This document shows positions 32,974 to 42,372 of a DNA stretch of 64,000 nucleotides, piece after piece. The stretch is from Kitasatospora sp. MAA4 (GTDB lineage: Bacteria; Actinomycetota; Actinomycetes; Streptomycetales; Streptomycetaceae): the NCBI RefSeq assembly GCF_029893355.1, contig NZ_JARZAI010000011.1, positions 186,001 through 250,000 on the forward strand, given 5' to 3'. Position 1 is the first letter of the stretch. Each line of letters starts with the position of its first letter. The notes below the pieces were generated by a model. The model was not told the DNA's origin and searched no databases. It worked only from the letters and a program-made list of their open reading frames with translations. The position numbers were made by a program, and so were the translations under genes.

Positions 32974-33194
32974 GGGCTCCAGCCTGCGGCGGTGCCGTCG
33001 CACTGTCCTGACGGGGCCGCCGGGGTTGCGCTGTCCGGGTGTGTGCGGCAAGTCCGGCATGTGGATGATCAGCCAAGATGGTATTTGGGTGATTGCCCTG
33101 GCATCTACCATGCATATGCACCTGAATCCCTGGCTGATAAGAGGGCCGGCCGGGTGCGGCGCCGCTGGTCGGCGTTCGGCACAAGGAGCGGCAG

Positions 33195-34778
33195 ATGATC
33201 GTCGAAGACCTCCTGCGGGTGGAGGACCTGCGACTGGGACTGGCCTGGGGGCCGCCCGAGCTGCTCGCCCGACAGGTCACCGGCGTCACGTCCACCGACC
33301 TTCAGGACCCGGCCCGCTATCTGCAGCCGGGTGAGCTGGTGCTCTCCGGGCTGGTCTGGTGGCAGCCCGACCACCCCTCGGCCGCCGCGCTGGCCCTGCG
33401 CTTCGCGACCTCGCTGCGCAGCGCCGGGGTGGCCGCGCTGCTGGCCGGCGAGGGCACCCACGGCGAGGTGCCGACCGGGCTGGTGGACGCCTGCCGGGTG
33501 CACGGGATCCCGCTGTTCTCGGTCCCGGCCGGGACCAGTTTCCGGGCCGTCACCGACCGGATCTACCTGCGGCTCTGGGGCGATCTCCAGGCCCGCTCGG
33601 AGGGGGCCGCGGCGGTCCCGGAGACGGCGCGCCGCGAGCTGGTCGAGCTGATGTACGCGGGTGCCCCGGCCGGCGTGGTGCTGGGCCGGGCGGTCTCCCG
33701 GCTCGGCTGCGGGCCCTGCTCGCTGGTCTCCGCCTCGGGCCGCACCGTCGCGACCTCCCCCGGAGCCGCGGACCCCGACCCGGAGGCCGTCCGGCACGCG
33801 CTGCCCACGGTCGGCGGCGACCAGGCAGCCGGCCCCGACCTGCCGCGAGGCGCCGCCGCGCTGGCGATCGGCGCACCCGGCGAGAGCCCGTTCGACGGCT
33901 GGTACCTCTACCCGCACGGCGACGCCGCCGCCGGAGCGGCCACCGTGCTGCACGGCCTCGCGGACCTGCTCGCCACGCTGTGGACCCGCACCCGGGCGGA
34001 GGCCGCCGACAGCCGTCGCGCGGCCGGGCGGCTTGCGGCGCTGCTGACCGCCGACGCCGCCGCGCACCCCGCCGAACTCGCCGAGGCGCTGGCCGCCTGC
34101 GGACTCCCGGCGCGGGGGCCGCTGGTCCCGCTGGTCGCCCGGATCGACGGCGTGGACGCGCCCTGGGCCGCCGACGCGCTGGCCGAGGCGCTGCGCACGG
34201 CGACCGCCGACCAGTTCGCGGTGGGCGCGGACGAGGCCGGCCGGGCGGTCGCCGTCGTGGTCTGCGAGCGGCCGGACGAGCTGACCGCCCGGCTGCGCGA
34301 GGTCTGGCCGCGCCTACAGGCCCGGCTGCCCGACCGCCACCTGCTGCGCGCCGGAGTCGGACCGCGCAGCAGCGGGCCGCGGGCGGAGCTGGCGGCCGGG
34401 TTGCAGCAGGCCCGCTACGCCCTGGAGGCCGAGGCCTCGGCCGGGCCGCGGGACTGCTCGGTGGGCGCAAGCTCCGAGCTGACCTCGCTGGCGGCCCTGG
34501 TCCGCGGTGTGCCCGTCGAGGTCGCCGCGGCCTTCCGCCGCCGGCTGCTGGAGCCGCTCGCCGAGCACGACCGCAGCAGCGGCGGCGCCCTGCTGGCCAC
34601 CCTGGTCACCTTCCTGGACCACGACTGCTCGTGGGCCAGGACGGCGGAGTCGCTGCACGTGCACGTGAACACCGTGCACTACCGGATCCGCCGGATCGAG
34701 GAGCTGACCGACCGCGACCTCGGCCGCCTGGACGACCGCCTGGACCTACGGGCGGCCCTGCTCTGCGGCCCGGCCTGA
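33195..34778 (+). CDS. PucR-family transcriptional regulator
   Basis: This 527-residue regulator has an N-terminal PucR domain (1-120: VEDLLRVEDLRLGLAWG, LSGLVWWQPDHPSAAALALRF) and a central GGDEF-like region (about 300-420). The C-terminal HTH_30 reads TLVTFLDHDCSWARTAESLHVHVNTVHYRIRRIEELTDRDL. PucR proteins control purine or amino-acid/amine catabolism. AAGGAG lies 6 bases before the ATG. It is convergent with a nitrilase-family gene 20 bases downstream, and no purine genes are close, so its target is open. Confidence 0.92.
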   Translation: MIVEDLLRVEDLRLGLAWGPPELLARQVTGVTSTDLQDPARYLQPGELVLSGLVWWQPDHPSAAALALRFATSLRSAGVAALLAGEGTHGEVPTGLVDACRVHGIPLFSVPAGTSFRAVTDRIYLRLWGDLQARSEGAAAVPETARRELVELMYAGAPAGVVLGRAVSRLGCGPCSLVSASGRTVATSPGAADPDPEAVRHALPTVGGDQAAGPDLPRGAAALAIGAPGESPFDGWYLYPHGDAAAGAATVLHGLADLLATLWTRTRAEAADSRRAAGRLAALLTADAAAHPAELAEALAACGLPARGPLVPLVARIDGVDAPWAADALAEALRTATADQFAVGADEAGRAVAVVVCERPDELTARLREVWPRLQARLPDRHLLRAGVGPRSSGPRAELAAGLQQARYALEAEASAGPRDCSVGASSELTSLAALVRGVPVEVAAAFRRRLLEPLAEHDRSSGGALLATLVTFLDHDCSWARTAESLHVHVNTVHYRIRRIEELTDRDLGRLDDRLDLRAALLCGPA

Positions 34779-34798
34779 CATAGGCCGGTCGGTCTTTA

Positions 34799-35689
34799 TC
34801 AGCCCAGCTCGACCAGTGCGCGCGGCGAGGCAGCCACCTGGGCGTCGCGCCGCGCGATGTCGGTCAGCATCGTCAGGTCCTCGCGGGCCTCCCGCAGCAC
34901 CCGGGGGTCGAGATCCCCGATCAGCAGCTCGTCGTCGGTCGGCCCGGCCTCGGCGAGCAGCAGCCCGTCCGGCCGCCAGATCGCGCTGCCGCCGCAGGCG
35001 TCCCGCTCGCCCGCCGGGCCGACGTGGTTGGCGAGCACCGCGTAGCAGGTGTTGTCCATCGCCCGGGCCGGGAACCAGACCTGCGACTGGAGGCGGCCGC
35101 CGCCGGTGCGGAACAGCGCGCCCACCAGGTAGGCGTGGCAGCCGTCCAGGGCCGCCGCGCGGGCGTGCTCGGGGAAGCCGGAGTCGTAGCAGACCCCGAG
35201 TCCGAGCCGCCAGCCGTCGAGTTCCAGCGTGCAGCCGGCGGTGCCCGGGCGGAAGACCTTCGGCTCCTCGCCGTACTGGTGCTGCTTGTCGTACCGGGCC
35301 ACCACCGCACCGCTCGGGGCGAAGACCAGGGCCGAGATGAACAGCCCCTCCGCGGCGCGGGTGGCCGCGCCCAGGACGGCCGCGGTGCCGCTCTCGCGGC
35401 AGGCGGCGGCGATCGGGGCCAACCGGGGGTCGTCCGCGCTGACGGCGTAGCGCAGCGGGTCGGAGCCGACCAGCTCGGGGTCGTAGCCGGTGAGGAACTT
35501 CTCCGCGAAGAGCACCAGTCGCGCGCCGGCCGCACCGGCCTCGCGGATCAGTTCGGCGGCCCGCTCGATGTTGGCGTCCACATCCCCGCGGACGGCGACG
35601 GCCTGCGCCACGGCGATCCGCAGCGGGCGGTCGGGCAGCGCGTGCGAGGGGGAGTCGGTGGAGGAGGCGGTGACATGAGAGGTGGTCAT
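34799..35689 (-). CDS. Carbon-nitrogen hydrolase (nitrilase superfamily amidase)
   Basis: This 296-residue hydrolase has the Glu-Lys-Cys triad visible: Glu in LFAEKFLTG (about 63), Lys in YDKQHQYGEE (about 134) and Cys in GVCYDSGFPE (about 168). It probably hydrolyses a small amide or N-carbamoyl compound; a true nitrile substrate is less likely. A 20-residue polar extension precedes the catalytic domain. The ATG at 35689 lies just after a terminator for the next gene. Confidence 0.9.
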   Translation of the reverse strand: MTTSHVTASSTDSPSHALPDRPLRIAVAQAVAVRGDVDANIERAAELIREAGAAGARLVLFAEKFLTGYDPELVGSDPLRYAVSADDPRLAPIAAACRESGTAAVLGAATRAAEGLFISALVFAPSGAVVARYDKQHQYGEEPKVFRPGTAGCTLELDGWRLGLGVCYDSGFPEHARAAALDGCHAYLVGALFRTGGGRLQSQVWFPARAMDNTCYAVLANHVGPAGERDACGGSAIWRPDGLLLAEAGPTDDELLIGDLDPRVLREAREDLTMLTDIARRDAQVAASPRALVELG

Positions 35690-35710
35690 GTTCGTCCACC
35701 CTAACGAACG

Positions 35711-35745
35711 CGACAGGGACCCGCCGTGACGGCGGGCCCCTGTCG
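35711..35745 (-). terminator. Hairpin terminator after the amidase gene
   Basis: Arms of 16 bases (35711-35726 and 35730-35745) with one A/C mismatch and a TGA loop lie 32 bases downstream of the amidase stop on the minus strand. Confidence 0.8.
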
Positions 35746-35776
35746 GACTGTCAGTTCATCCGGTAACCGGTGAAGG

Positions 35777-36892
35777 TCAGTTGGTGTAGTAGCCGGTGAT
35801 GTCGGCGATCAGGTTGACGTTGCCGGCGAAGTTGTAGAAGTCGACCTTGCCGTTGACGACCGGGACGATCACCAGGTTCGGGATGGTCTCGCCGGCGGTG
35901 AAGTTGAGGTTCGACGCGCTGCTGCGGGTCTGGCCGTCGGGGTACACCGAGACGAAGCTGTCGGAGGTGGGGTCGGTGGCGGTGACGTTCAGGACCACCG
36001 CGGTGACGCCGGTGGCCGGCAGGCCCGCACGCCCGGCGACCTGGAGCGAGACGACGCCGCCCTGGCCGACCGCGCCGCTGGTGCCGCCGGTGCCGTCACG
36101 GGTGTCCAGCAGCCGCGACGGGCCGGCGGTGAAGAAGGACGAGCCGCCGGTCGGGGTGTAGTAGCCGCTGATGTCGGCGATCAGGTCGACGCTGCCGGCC
36201 AGGTTGTAGAAGTCCACCTTGCCGTTGACCACGGGGACCACGACCAGGTTCGGGATGGTCTGGCCGGCGGTGAAGTTGAGGTTCGACGCGCTGCTGCGGG
36301 CCTGGCTGTCCGGGTAGACCGAGACGAAGCTGCTGGCCGTCGGGTTGGTGGCGGTCACGTTGAGGACCACCGCCGTCACGTTGTCCGGCACGTTGCTGCC
36401 GTCGCCGGTGGAGGCGCCGGCGACCTGGAGCGAGATGACGCCGCCCTGGCCGACCTTGGTGCTGGTGCCGCCGGTGCCGTCACGGGTGTCCAGCAGGCGG
36501 TGCGGGCCGGCGGTGGTGAGCTTGGAGGCCCCCTCCGGGCTGTAGTAGCCCGTGACGTCGGCGATCAGGTCGACGCTGCCGGCGAAGTTGTAGAAGCTCA
36601 CCTTGCCGTTGGAGACGGGGACCACGACCAGGTTCGGGATGGTCTCGCCGGCGGTGAAGTTGAGGTTCGACGCGCTGCTGCGGGCCTGGCCGAACGGGTA
36701 GACCGAGACGTAGCTGGAGGAGGTGGCGTTGGTGGCGGTCACGTTGAGGACCACCGCCGTCGCGTCCGCCGGGATGGTGCCGGTGCTGGTGGAGCGGCCG
36801 GCGATCTGCAGCGAGATGACGCCGCCCTGGCCGACCTTGGTGCTGGTGCCGCCGGTGCCGTCACGGGTGTCCAGCAGCCGGGTCGGGCCGGC
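35777..36892 (-). repeat. Three near-identical repeats of about 350-380 bases in the amidase gene
   Basis: Approximate units are 36541-36892, 36163-36510 and 35777-36124. Each encodes RLLDTRDGTGGTS, a VVLNVTATxP strand, SVYPxxQxRSSASNLNFTAG, IPNLVxVPV, NGKVxFYN and GYY. DNA identity between units is visibly very high, indicating recent duplication or ongoing gene conversion. Confidence 0.9.
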
Positions 36893-38887
36893 CGGGGTGT
36901 AGCCGCTGGCCGTCGCCGGGGCACCGGTGGTGGTCGCCTGCACGTCGGTCGAGGCGACGAAGGCGAGCCGGTGGTTGAAGCGGATCGGGTAGTACGTGAT
37001 GCTGCCGACCACGAAGGCCTGCGTGGTGCCGTCGTAGAAGTAGTCGCCCTTGACCGGCGTGGCGCCGCTGACGGAGACGTACGACTGGCCGGCCGCGATG
37101 GTGGCGTTCACCGGCACCGGCGCGAGGTACGGGGTGTACACGCCGGGGTAGTTGGCGTAGGCCGCCTGCTCCGGGTTGGACCGGCCGTAGACCGGGATGC
37201 TGGCCGCGCCCGGCTTCGGGGTGATCAGCGTCTGGCCGGCGGCGCTGCCGGGGATGCCGGTCTGGCCGCCCGGGTTGTAGAACCAGGCCTCGGTGCCGCC
37301 GTACCAGATAGCGGTCCAGTCGCCCTGGAGGTCGGCGACCACGTAGGTGGCGCCGGCCACGGCCTTGTCGGTGACGTCCGAGCCCTGCGTGGTACCGCCG
37401 TTGACCAGCGGCGCGGAGGTGCTCGGGGAGGTGTACAGGTAGACGAAGTTCTCCGGACGGGCGGCCGTGTTGTCCACCGGCGGCTGGTTCGCGGAGGTGA
37501 ACGGCGGGGCGACGGTCACCGTGCCGCCGACCGTCAGCGAGGCGCCGCTGGTGTTCTGGATCGGCGCGCCCATCAGCTGCATGTAGTGCTGCCAGTCCCA
37601 GAACGTGCCCGGGTCCCAGTGCTGCGCGGGCATCGGGTTGCCGCTGCCGTCCAGCTCGGTCTGCTTGGGCACGTCGTCGTGGCCGATGATGTGCTGGCGG
37701 TCGAGCGGGATGTTGTACTTCGCGGCCAGGTACTGGGTCAGCGCGGCCGAGGACTGGTAGAGCTGCTCGGAGTACCAGGTCGGGGTGTTGCCCGGCCCGA
37801 CGCCCGCGGCGTAGCCCTCGTGCTCGATGCCGATGCTGTGCATGTTGAACGTCTTGTTGCCGGTGTGCCAGGCGATGTCCTTGTCGCTCATCAGCTGAGC
37901 GACATGGCCGTCACTGGACCGCACCAGGTAGTGCGCGCTGACCTGCGAGGCGGCGGACTGGAAGGTCGCCAGGCTGCCGGCGTAGCCGCCCTCGGTGTCG
38001 TGGATGACGATGTACTGGATCGAGTCGCCGTCGGCCGGGCGGTTCGCGGTGCTGTAGTTGGCCGAAGCCGCGGGCGCCGCTTCGCAGTTCAGCGAGGCGG
38101 GGCACTCGGTGGGGCCGCCGGGGGTCACCGCGCGCGGGGCGGCGGCGGCCTGCGGGAGCTGGAGGCCCGGGTCGGCGGTCAGCGTGACGCTCTGGCCCTC
38201 GGCGGTCACCCGGGAGGCGCCCTGGCGCAGCGTGCCGAAGACCCGGTTGGCGAAGGCGGTGCCGCCGTCGGCCGCCGGGGACTGCCCGAACTGGACCACC
38301 GCGCCGTACCAGGCGCCCGGGTCGGCGGCGGCGGGCTTGCCGGCCTGCTGCTGGTACTGCGCCAGCAGGGCGGCGGCGCCGCGGATGCTCTGCGCGGAGT
38401 CGGTGCGCAGCGCCGCGTCGGGCTGGTTGATCAGCTTGGCCGCGGCGGCGAGGGTGTGCAGCGCGGGGCTGTCGACGACCTTGGCGGGCGCCGGGACGGC
38501 GTTCGGCGCCGGGGTGCCGCTACCGCTCTGGTCGACCTCCGGTGCGTCGGCCGCCGCGGCGGCGTCGGTCGCCGCCACGTCGACGTCGGTCAGGCCCATC
38601 ACGTTGTAGTTGCCGGTGGTGCTCGGCTGTCCCTGGTGGGAGTCCCAGCGGGTCTCCTGGTAGGACAGCGCCAGCAGCACGCTCTGCGGGATGTGGAACT
38701 CGGCGGCGGCCGAGGCGAACTGGCCCTGCAGGGTGTTCGCGGCGGCGGCCGGGTCGGCTGCCTGCGCACTGGCGGCGCCGGCCACGGTGCTCGCCATCAT
38801 GGCGAGACCGGTCGCGGTGGCCGCGGCGGCGCTGACCGCGCGCCGTCGGCCCGCGGTGCTGGGGGTGGATCGGTGGATGGCAGTCAA
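35777..38887 (-). CDS. Secreted N-acetylmuramoyl-L-alanine amidase with three C-terminal repeats
   Basis: This 1036-residue exported protein has a signal peptide at 1-43 (RRRAVSAAAATATGLAMMAS, AQA). An N-terminal helical domain (45-230) resembles lysozyme-like/peptidoglycan-binding modules. An Amidase_2 domain (about 288-440) has zinc-site residues His296 in VIHDTEGG and the HIIGHDDVPKQ motif. An SH3-like region follows (470-660), then three near-identical repeats of about 125 residues each, containing RLLDTRDGTGG and ending LIADxTGYY. It should cleave the amide between MurNAc and the stem peptide. The start is a TTG (38885-38887) with GGAAGG 13 bases upstream; no better start is seen. Confidence 0.88.
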   Translation of the reverse strand: MTAIHRSTPSTAGRRRAVSAAAATATGLAMMASTVAGAASAQAADPAAAANTLQGQFASAAAEFHIPQSVLLALSYQETRWDSHQGQPSTTGNYNVMGLTDVDVAATDAAAAADAPEVDQSGSGTPAPNAVPAPAKVVDSPALHTLAAAAKLINQPDAALRTDSAQSIRGAAALLAQYQQQAGKPAAADPGAWYGAVVQFGQSPAADGGTAFANRVFGTLRQGASRVTAEGQSVTLTADPGLQLPQAAAAPRAVTPGGPTECPASLNCEAAPAASANYSTANRPADGDSIQYIVIHDTEGGYAGSLATFQSAASQVSAHYLVRSSDGHVAQLMSDKDIAWHTGNKTFNMHSIGIEHEGYAAGVGPGNTPTWYSEQLYQSSAALTQYLAAKYNIPLDRQHIIGHDDVPKQTELDGSGNPMPAQHWDPGTFWDWQHYMQLMGAPIQNTSGASLTVGGTVTVAPPFTSANQPPVDNTAARPENFVYLYTSPSTSAPLVNGGTTQGSDVTDKAVAGATYVVADLQGDWTAIWYGGTEAWFYNPGGQTGIPGSAAGQTLITPKPGAASIPVYGRSNPEQAAYANYPGVYTPYLAPVPVNATIAAGQSYVSVSGATPVKGDYFYDGTTQAFVVGSITYYPIRFNHRLAFVASTDVQATTTGAPATASGYTPAGPTRLLDTRDGTGGTSTKVGQGGVISLQIAGRSTSTGTIPADATAVVLNVTATNATSSSYVSVYPFGQARSSASNLNFTAGETIPNLVVVPVSNGKVSFYNFAGSVDLIADVTGYYSPEGASKLTTAGPHRLLDTRDGTGGTSTKVGQGGVISLQVAGASTGDGSNVPDNVTAVVLNVTATNPTASSFVSVYPDSQARSSASNLNFTAGQTIPNLVVVPVVNGKVDFYNLAGSVDLIADISGYYTPTGGSSFFTAGPSRLLDTRDGTGGTSGAVGQGGVVSLQVAGRAGLPATGVTAVVLNVTATDPTSDSFVSVYPDGQTRSSASNLNFTAGETIPNLVIVPVVNGKVDFYNFAGNVNLIADITGYYTN

Positions 38888-39159
38888 CGGAGTCTGAAGA
38901 CCTTCCGTGTCCGAGATGGGGGCCTTGGCAGGCCGGGATTCCCCTGAGTGGGCCGCCCGGCGCCAGGCGGCGGACCGGCCGGAGCGCGGTCCCCGAGAGG
39001 CGGGGCGGCACCTTCCCCAGGGGGGTGGAAGCGGTGCGTCAGTATGAGAGTTCGAAAGTCTGAGGTGACGCTAACACCCGGTACGCCGCAGCCGATCGAC
39101 CGGGGGTGGCGGTTCGGGGGAGTTGTCGCCGGCAGACCTGCTGGAGCGTCACACCGTGC

Positions 39160-41145
39160 TCAACGACGGTGCTTGCCCCCGGCCACGGCCGGTTCGGGGT
39201 AGGGGATCCGCAGCTTGCGCGCGAGCGGGGCGACGGCGGAACCGGCGCCGAAGACGCGGGCCAGCGCGAAGAGCGAGGCGAGCACGGCCGCAGACCCGAT
39301 ACCGAGGCCGAGCATGTTGCCGATCAGGCCGCCGCCGAGCGCGCCGCTGATCGCGGCGGCGAGCCAGTGGCCGAGCACGGCACCCGGCAGGCCGGCCAGC
39401 AGCAGGCCCAGGTGCAGGCCGAAGACCCGGCGTCCGTCGAGGCCGCTGCGCAGCGGTGCGGCGAAGGGCGAGCGCAGCATCATGGTCTGGTCCGGCGACG
39501 CCTCGGGCGCGGCCGGCACGGCACGGAGCCGACGGCTGAGCGCCCGGCCGGTGATCACCACGTTGACCACGCAGGCGACGGTCTGGGCGCCGGCCATGCC
39601 GATCACGATCCAGCGCGGCGACAGCGTCCAGTACGCGAGGCAGGAGAGGCCGGCGTTGGTGCCCGAGCTGACCACGGTCAGCCAGAACGGGGTGCGGGCG
39701 TCGCCCATCGCGTAGAAGCCGCGGGCCAGCGCGTACTGGGCGCAGAAGGCCGGCAGGCCGAGCGCGAAGACCATCAGCAGCTGCGCGATCACCCAGGCGC
39801 TGTCCGCTCCGACCCTGCCGTGCTCGAAGGCGATCCCGGCGATCTGCGGGGCCAGGGCGATGAACAGCAGGGTGGCCGCCATGATCATGCCGGCCGAGGA
39901 CTTCAGGACCTGGGCCAGGTCGGCGCCGATCTCCTGCAGGTTGCCCTTGCTGGCGGCCCGGGACATCCGCGGGAGCACGGCGGTGACCAGCGAGATCGTG
40001 ATGACGCCCTGCGGGACCACGAAGAGCAGGTAGGCGTTGCTGTAGGCGATGTTGCCGAGGCCCGCCTTGATACCGGCGTGGGCCGCCTCGGTGCCGGCGC
40101 TGGTGCTCAGCCGGGAGATCACCGCGTAGGCCAGCTGGGTGGCGACCACCAGCAGTAGCGCCCACGTCGCCGCGCGCAGCGGCTTGGTCAGTCCCGCCCC
40201 ACGCCAGTCGAAGCGCGGGGACCAGCGGAAGCGCACCGCCCGCAGCGAGGGCAGCAGGCCCAGGGTCTGCACCACGACGCCCAGCGTGCTGCCCCAGCCG
40301 AGCAGCCAGATCTGCCCGTTCGTCATGTGGCCGGCGCTGCGCACCCCGGTGGCGATGACCATGTAGAGGCCGAAGACCGCGATGGCCACCACGTTGTTGA
40401 GGATCGGCGTCCACATCATCGCGCCGAACTTGTTGCGCGAGGTCAGCACCTGCCCGAGCAGCGTGAACAGCCCGTAGAAGAAGATCTGCGGCAGGCAGCA
40501 GCGGGCGAAGGCGATGGTCAGATCGCGTTGCGGGCCGCTGTAGTCGGAGTAGAGGTCCACGATCTGTGGCGCGAAGAGCCAGGCCCCCACGGTCAGCAGG
40601 ACCAGCGCGACGGTGCAGATGGTGAGCAGCCGGTCGGTGTAGGCGATGCCGCCGTCCTTGTGGGTCTGTGCGGCGTGCACCAGTTCGGGGACGAAGACGG
40701 AGGCCAGCACTCCGCCGATCAGCATCGTGTAGACGATGTTGGGCAGTGAGTTGGCGACGTTGAACGAGTCGCCCAGCGTCGTGGTGCCGAGCGCGGCGAC
40801 GATCATCGCGCTGCGCACGAAGCCGAGCGCGCGCGAGGCGAGCGTGCCCATCGCCATGATCATGCCGTTGCGCCCGTCCGAGGTGGGGGCGGCCGGCTTG
40901 TCGGCGGGCTTGTCGGCGGGCGGCTCCTGGCCGGAACCGCGCTGCGAGGGGAGCTGCTCGGTGGGGGGTGCGTACGACGGGTCGGCCGGACCGAAGGACC
41001 CTTGCGCGGGGATCGGCCGCAGCGCCATGGTGGGCTGGTCCCCGTACGGCGGCGAGCCCGCGAACCGGCCGGGCGGCACGTACGAGCCGTACGACTCCGG
41101 CGGCCCGGGCGAACCGTACGGTTCGCCCGCCGTGTGCGTGGTCAT
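39160..41145 (-). CDS. murJ: Lipid II flippase-type membrane protein MurJ (MviN)
   Basis: This 661-residue polytopic protein has a polar N-terminal tail of about 95 residues rich in Pro/Gly/Tyr/Ser, then 14 predicted helices. The MurJ core opens with MIMAMGTLASRALGFVRSAMIVAALG and contains SLPNIVYTMLIGGVLASVFVPEL and RGFYAMGDARTPFW. It moves lipid-linked cell-wall precursor across the membrane. The ATG has GGGGG upstream. A perfect 24-base palindrome lies within codons 6-13. The upstream region has no gene, so murJ is probably transcribed alone. Confidence 0.93.
   Translation of the reverse strand: MTTHTAGEPYGSPGPPESYGSYVPPGRFAGSPPYGDQPTMALRPIPAQGSFGPADPSYAPPTEQLPSQRGSGQEPPADKPADKPAAPTSDGRNGMIMAMGTLASRALGFVRSAMIVAALGTTTLGDSFNVANSLPNIVYTMLIGGVLASVFVPELVHAAQTHKDGGIAYTDRLLTICTVALVLLTVGAWLFAPQIVDLYSDYSGPQRDLTIAFARCCLPQIFFYGLFTLLGQVLTSRNKFGAMMWTPILNNVVAIAVFGLYMVIATGVRSAGHMTNGQIWLLGWGSTLGVVVQTLGLLPSLRAVRFRWSPRFDWRGAGLTKPLRAATWALLLVVATQLAYAVISRLSTSAGTEAAHAGIKAGLGNIAYSNAYLLFVVPQGVITISLVTAVLPRMSRAASKGNLQEIGADLAQVLKSSAGMIMAATLLFIALAPQIAGIAFEHGRVGADSAWVIAQLLMVFALGLPAFCAQYALARGFYAMGDARTPFWLTVVSSGTNAGLSCLAYWTLSPRWIVIGMAGAQTVACVVNVVITGRALSRRLRAVPAAPEASPDQTMMLRSPFAAPLRSGLDGRRVFGLHLGLLLAGLPGAVLGHWLAAAISGALGGGLIGNMLGLGIGSAAVLASLFALARVFGAGSAVAPLARKLRIPYPEPAVAGGKHRR
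41106..41129. repeat. Perfect 24-base palindrome at the 5' end of murJ coding sequence
   Basis: CGGGCGAACCGT (41106-41117) is followed directly by its exact complement ACGGTTCGCCCG (41118-41129). It starts 16 bases inside the murJ coding sequence and encodes AGEPYGSPG. Confidence 0.85.
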
Positions 41146-41565
41146 CGGACCCCCGTCGCTCGGTGCCTGGGCAGGTGCTGCTGCGGGGCTGCCGCAGCTT
41201 GGGCAGGACGGGGAGTCGGTGTTCGGAGCTGACGCGCTGGCGCGAGTTCCGGACGACCGGCCGGCGCCGTGCTGTCGTGCTCGGTTCCCTCGGGAAGGGC
41301 ATGGCTATGCCCAACCGGAGCAGTCTGCCCTACCGGGACACCAGGTGGGGAGTCCTGTGCCATGTGGTGGAGATCTCCAGCGCGAGAACCAGCCGTCGTC
41401 CGGCCGTCGCGGCGGGGTGAAGTCAGCGGGGAGGAGAGGCGGATTGTCCTGTTTGGTCCGCATTCAACCCGTCTCGCAGTGAACTGCGGTGGCTCATACG
41501 GCACTGTCCTCATTTCCTCCCCGCGAGTTCTCCCCGCGAGCCGACGATCACCTGTGTGAGCTATC
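41146..41565. other. Gene-free region upstream of murJ
   Basis: In this 420-base region no frame shows gene-like codon use with a ribosome site. Visible items are a GGGCAT/ATGCCC hairpin (41297-41312) and a nested inverted repeat at the PAP2 stop (CGATCA 41545-41550 with TGATCG 41570-41575; GTGAG/CTCAC inside) that could terminate the PAP2 gene. The murJ promoter must be here, but no clear box was recognised. Confidence 0.4.
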
Positions 41566-42372
41566 TCACTGATCGTCAAGGCCTCGCACATCGAACTCCC
41601 CATGGTGCGGCAGCTCCGGGAACGGCACTGCGGAGGCGAGGACGCTCTGCACCCGCGGCCTGGTTCGCCAGTTCACCCGGCGGACGTCGCGGGTGAGCGC
41701 GCCGGGGTGCCACAACTCGACGGCGACGGTGGTCCCGCCGAGCACCGCGGCCGCCAGGAACCACCCGCCGAGGACGTCGCTGGGCCAGTGCACGCCGAGC
41801 GCGATCCGGGTGAAGCCGATAGCCGCGGTGGCGAGCGCGGCCAGTGAGCAGGCCGCGATCCGGCCGGACCGGGCCGCCTGCGGCCAGACCAGTGCGGCCA
41901 GTGCGGCCGCGGTGATCGCCACCGCCATCGCGTGGCCGGAGGGGAACGCCGGGCCGGTCGCGGTGGCCACCGGGTCCGGGTAGTACGGGCGGGGCCGGTC
42001 CACGAGGGCCTTGGCCGCCCACTCGGCGAACCAGCCGAGCAGGGCCTGGGCCGCCGTCCAGCCGGCCAGGGTGCGGGCGCCGATCATCCAGAGCCAGCCG
42101 GCCGCGAGACCGAGCAGCGTGCGCATCACGACCGGGCTGCCGAGCGTCGTCAGGGTCTGAAGTGCGGCGGTCCAGGCGGTGTGCCGGCGGGCGAAGTCGT
42201 GCAGCGAGCCGCTCCAGCCGGTGTCCAGGCGGGCCAGCGGCCCCCAGCCCTGCTCGATCAGCAGCAGCAGGACTCCGAACAGGACGGCCGCGCCGATGGC
42301 GACCGCCGTGTAGCGCGGGAGCCTGGCGTGCGAGGGGTGGAGGTCACGGGCTCCGGCGGCGGTCAGGTGCAT
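41566..42372 (-). CDS. PAP2-family membrane phosphatase
   Basis: This 268-residue integral membrane phosphatase has the three PAP2 motifs: KALVDRPRPYY, PSGHAM and TRIALGVHWPSDVLGG. Five to six helices are predicted. It may dephosphorylate phosphatidic acid or undecaprenyl diphosphate, and the position next to murJ would fit lipid-carrier recycling (inference). ATG 42372 was chosen over the upstream ATG because AAGG lies 8 bases before it. It is divergent from the hrdD-like sigma gene. Confidence 0.9.
   Translation of the reverse strand: MHLTAAGARDLHPSHARLPRYTAVAIGAAVLFGVLLLLIEQGWGPLARLDTGWSGSLHDFARRHTAWTAALQTLTTLGSPVVMRTLLGLAAGWLWMIGARTLAGWTAAQALLGWFAEWAAKALVDRPRPYYPDPVATATGPAFPSGHAMAVAITAAALAALVWPQAARSGRIAACSLAALATAAIGFTRIALGVHWPSDVLGGWFLAAAVLGGTTVAVELWHPGALTRDVRRVNWRTRPRVQSVLASAVPFPELPHHGEFDVRGLDDQ

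Noticed and set aside
38888..39159. ydaO-type c-di-AMP riboswitch before the wall amidase gene
   Set aside because: Such riboswitches precede some Streptomyces wall hydrolase genes, but I could not find their conserved core here.
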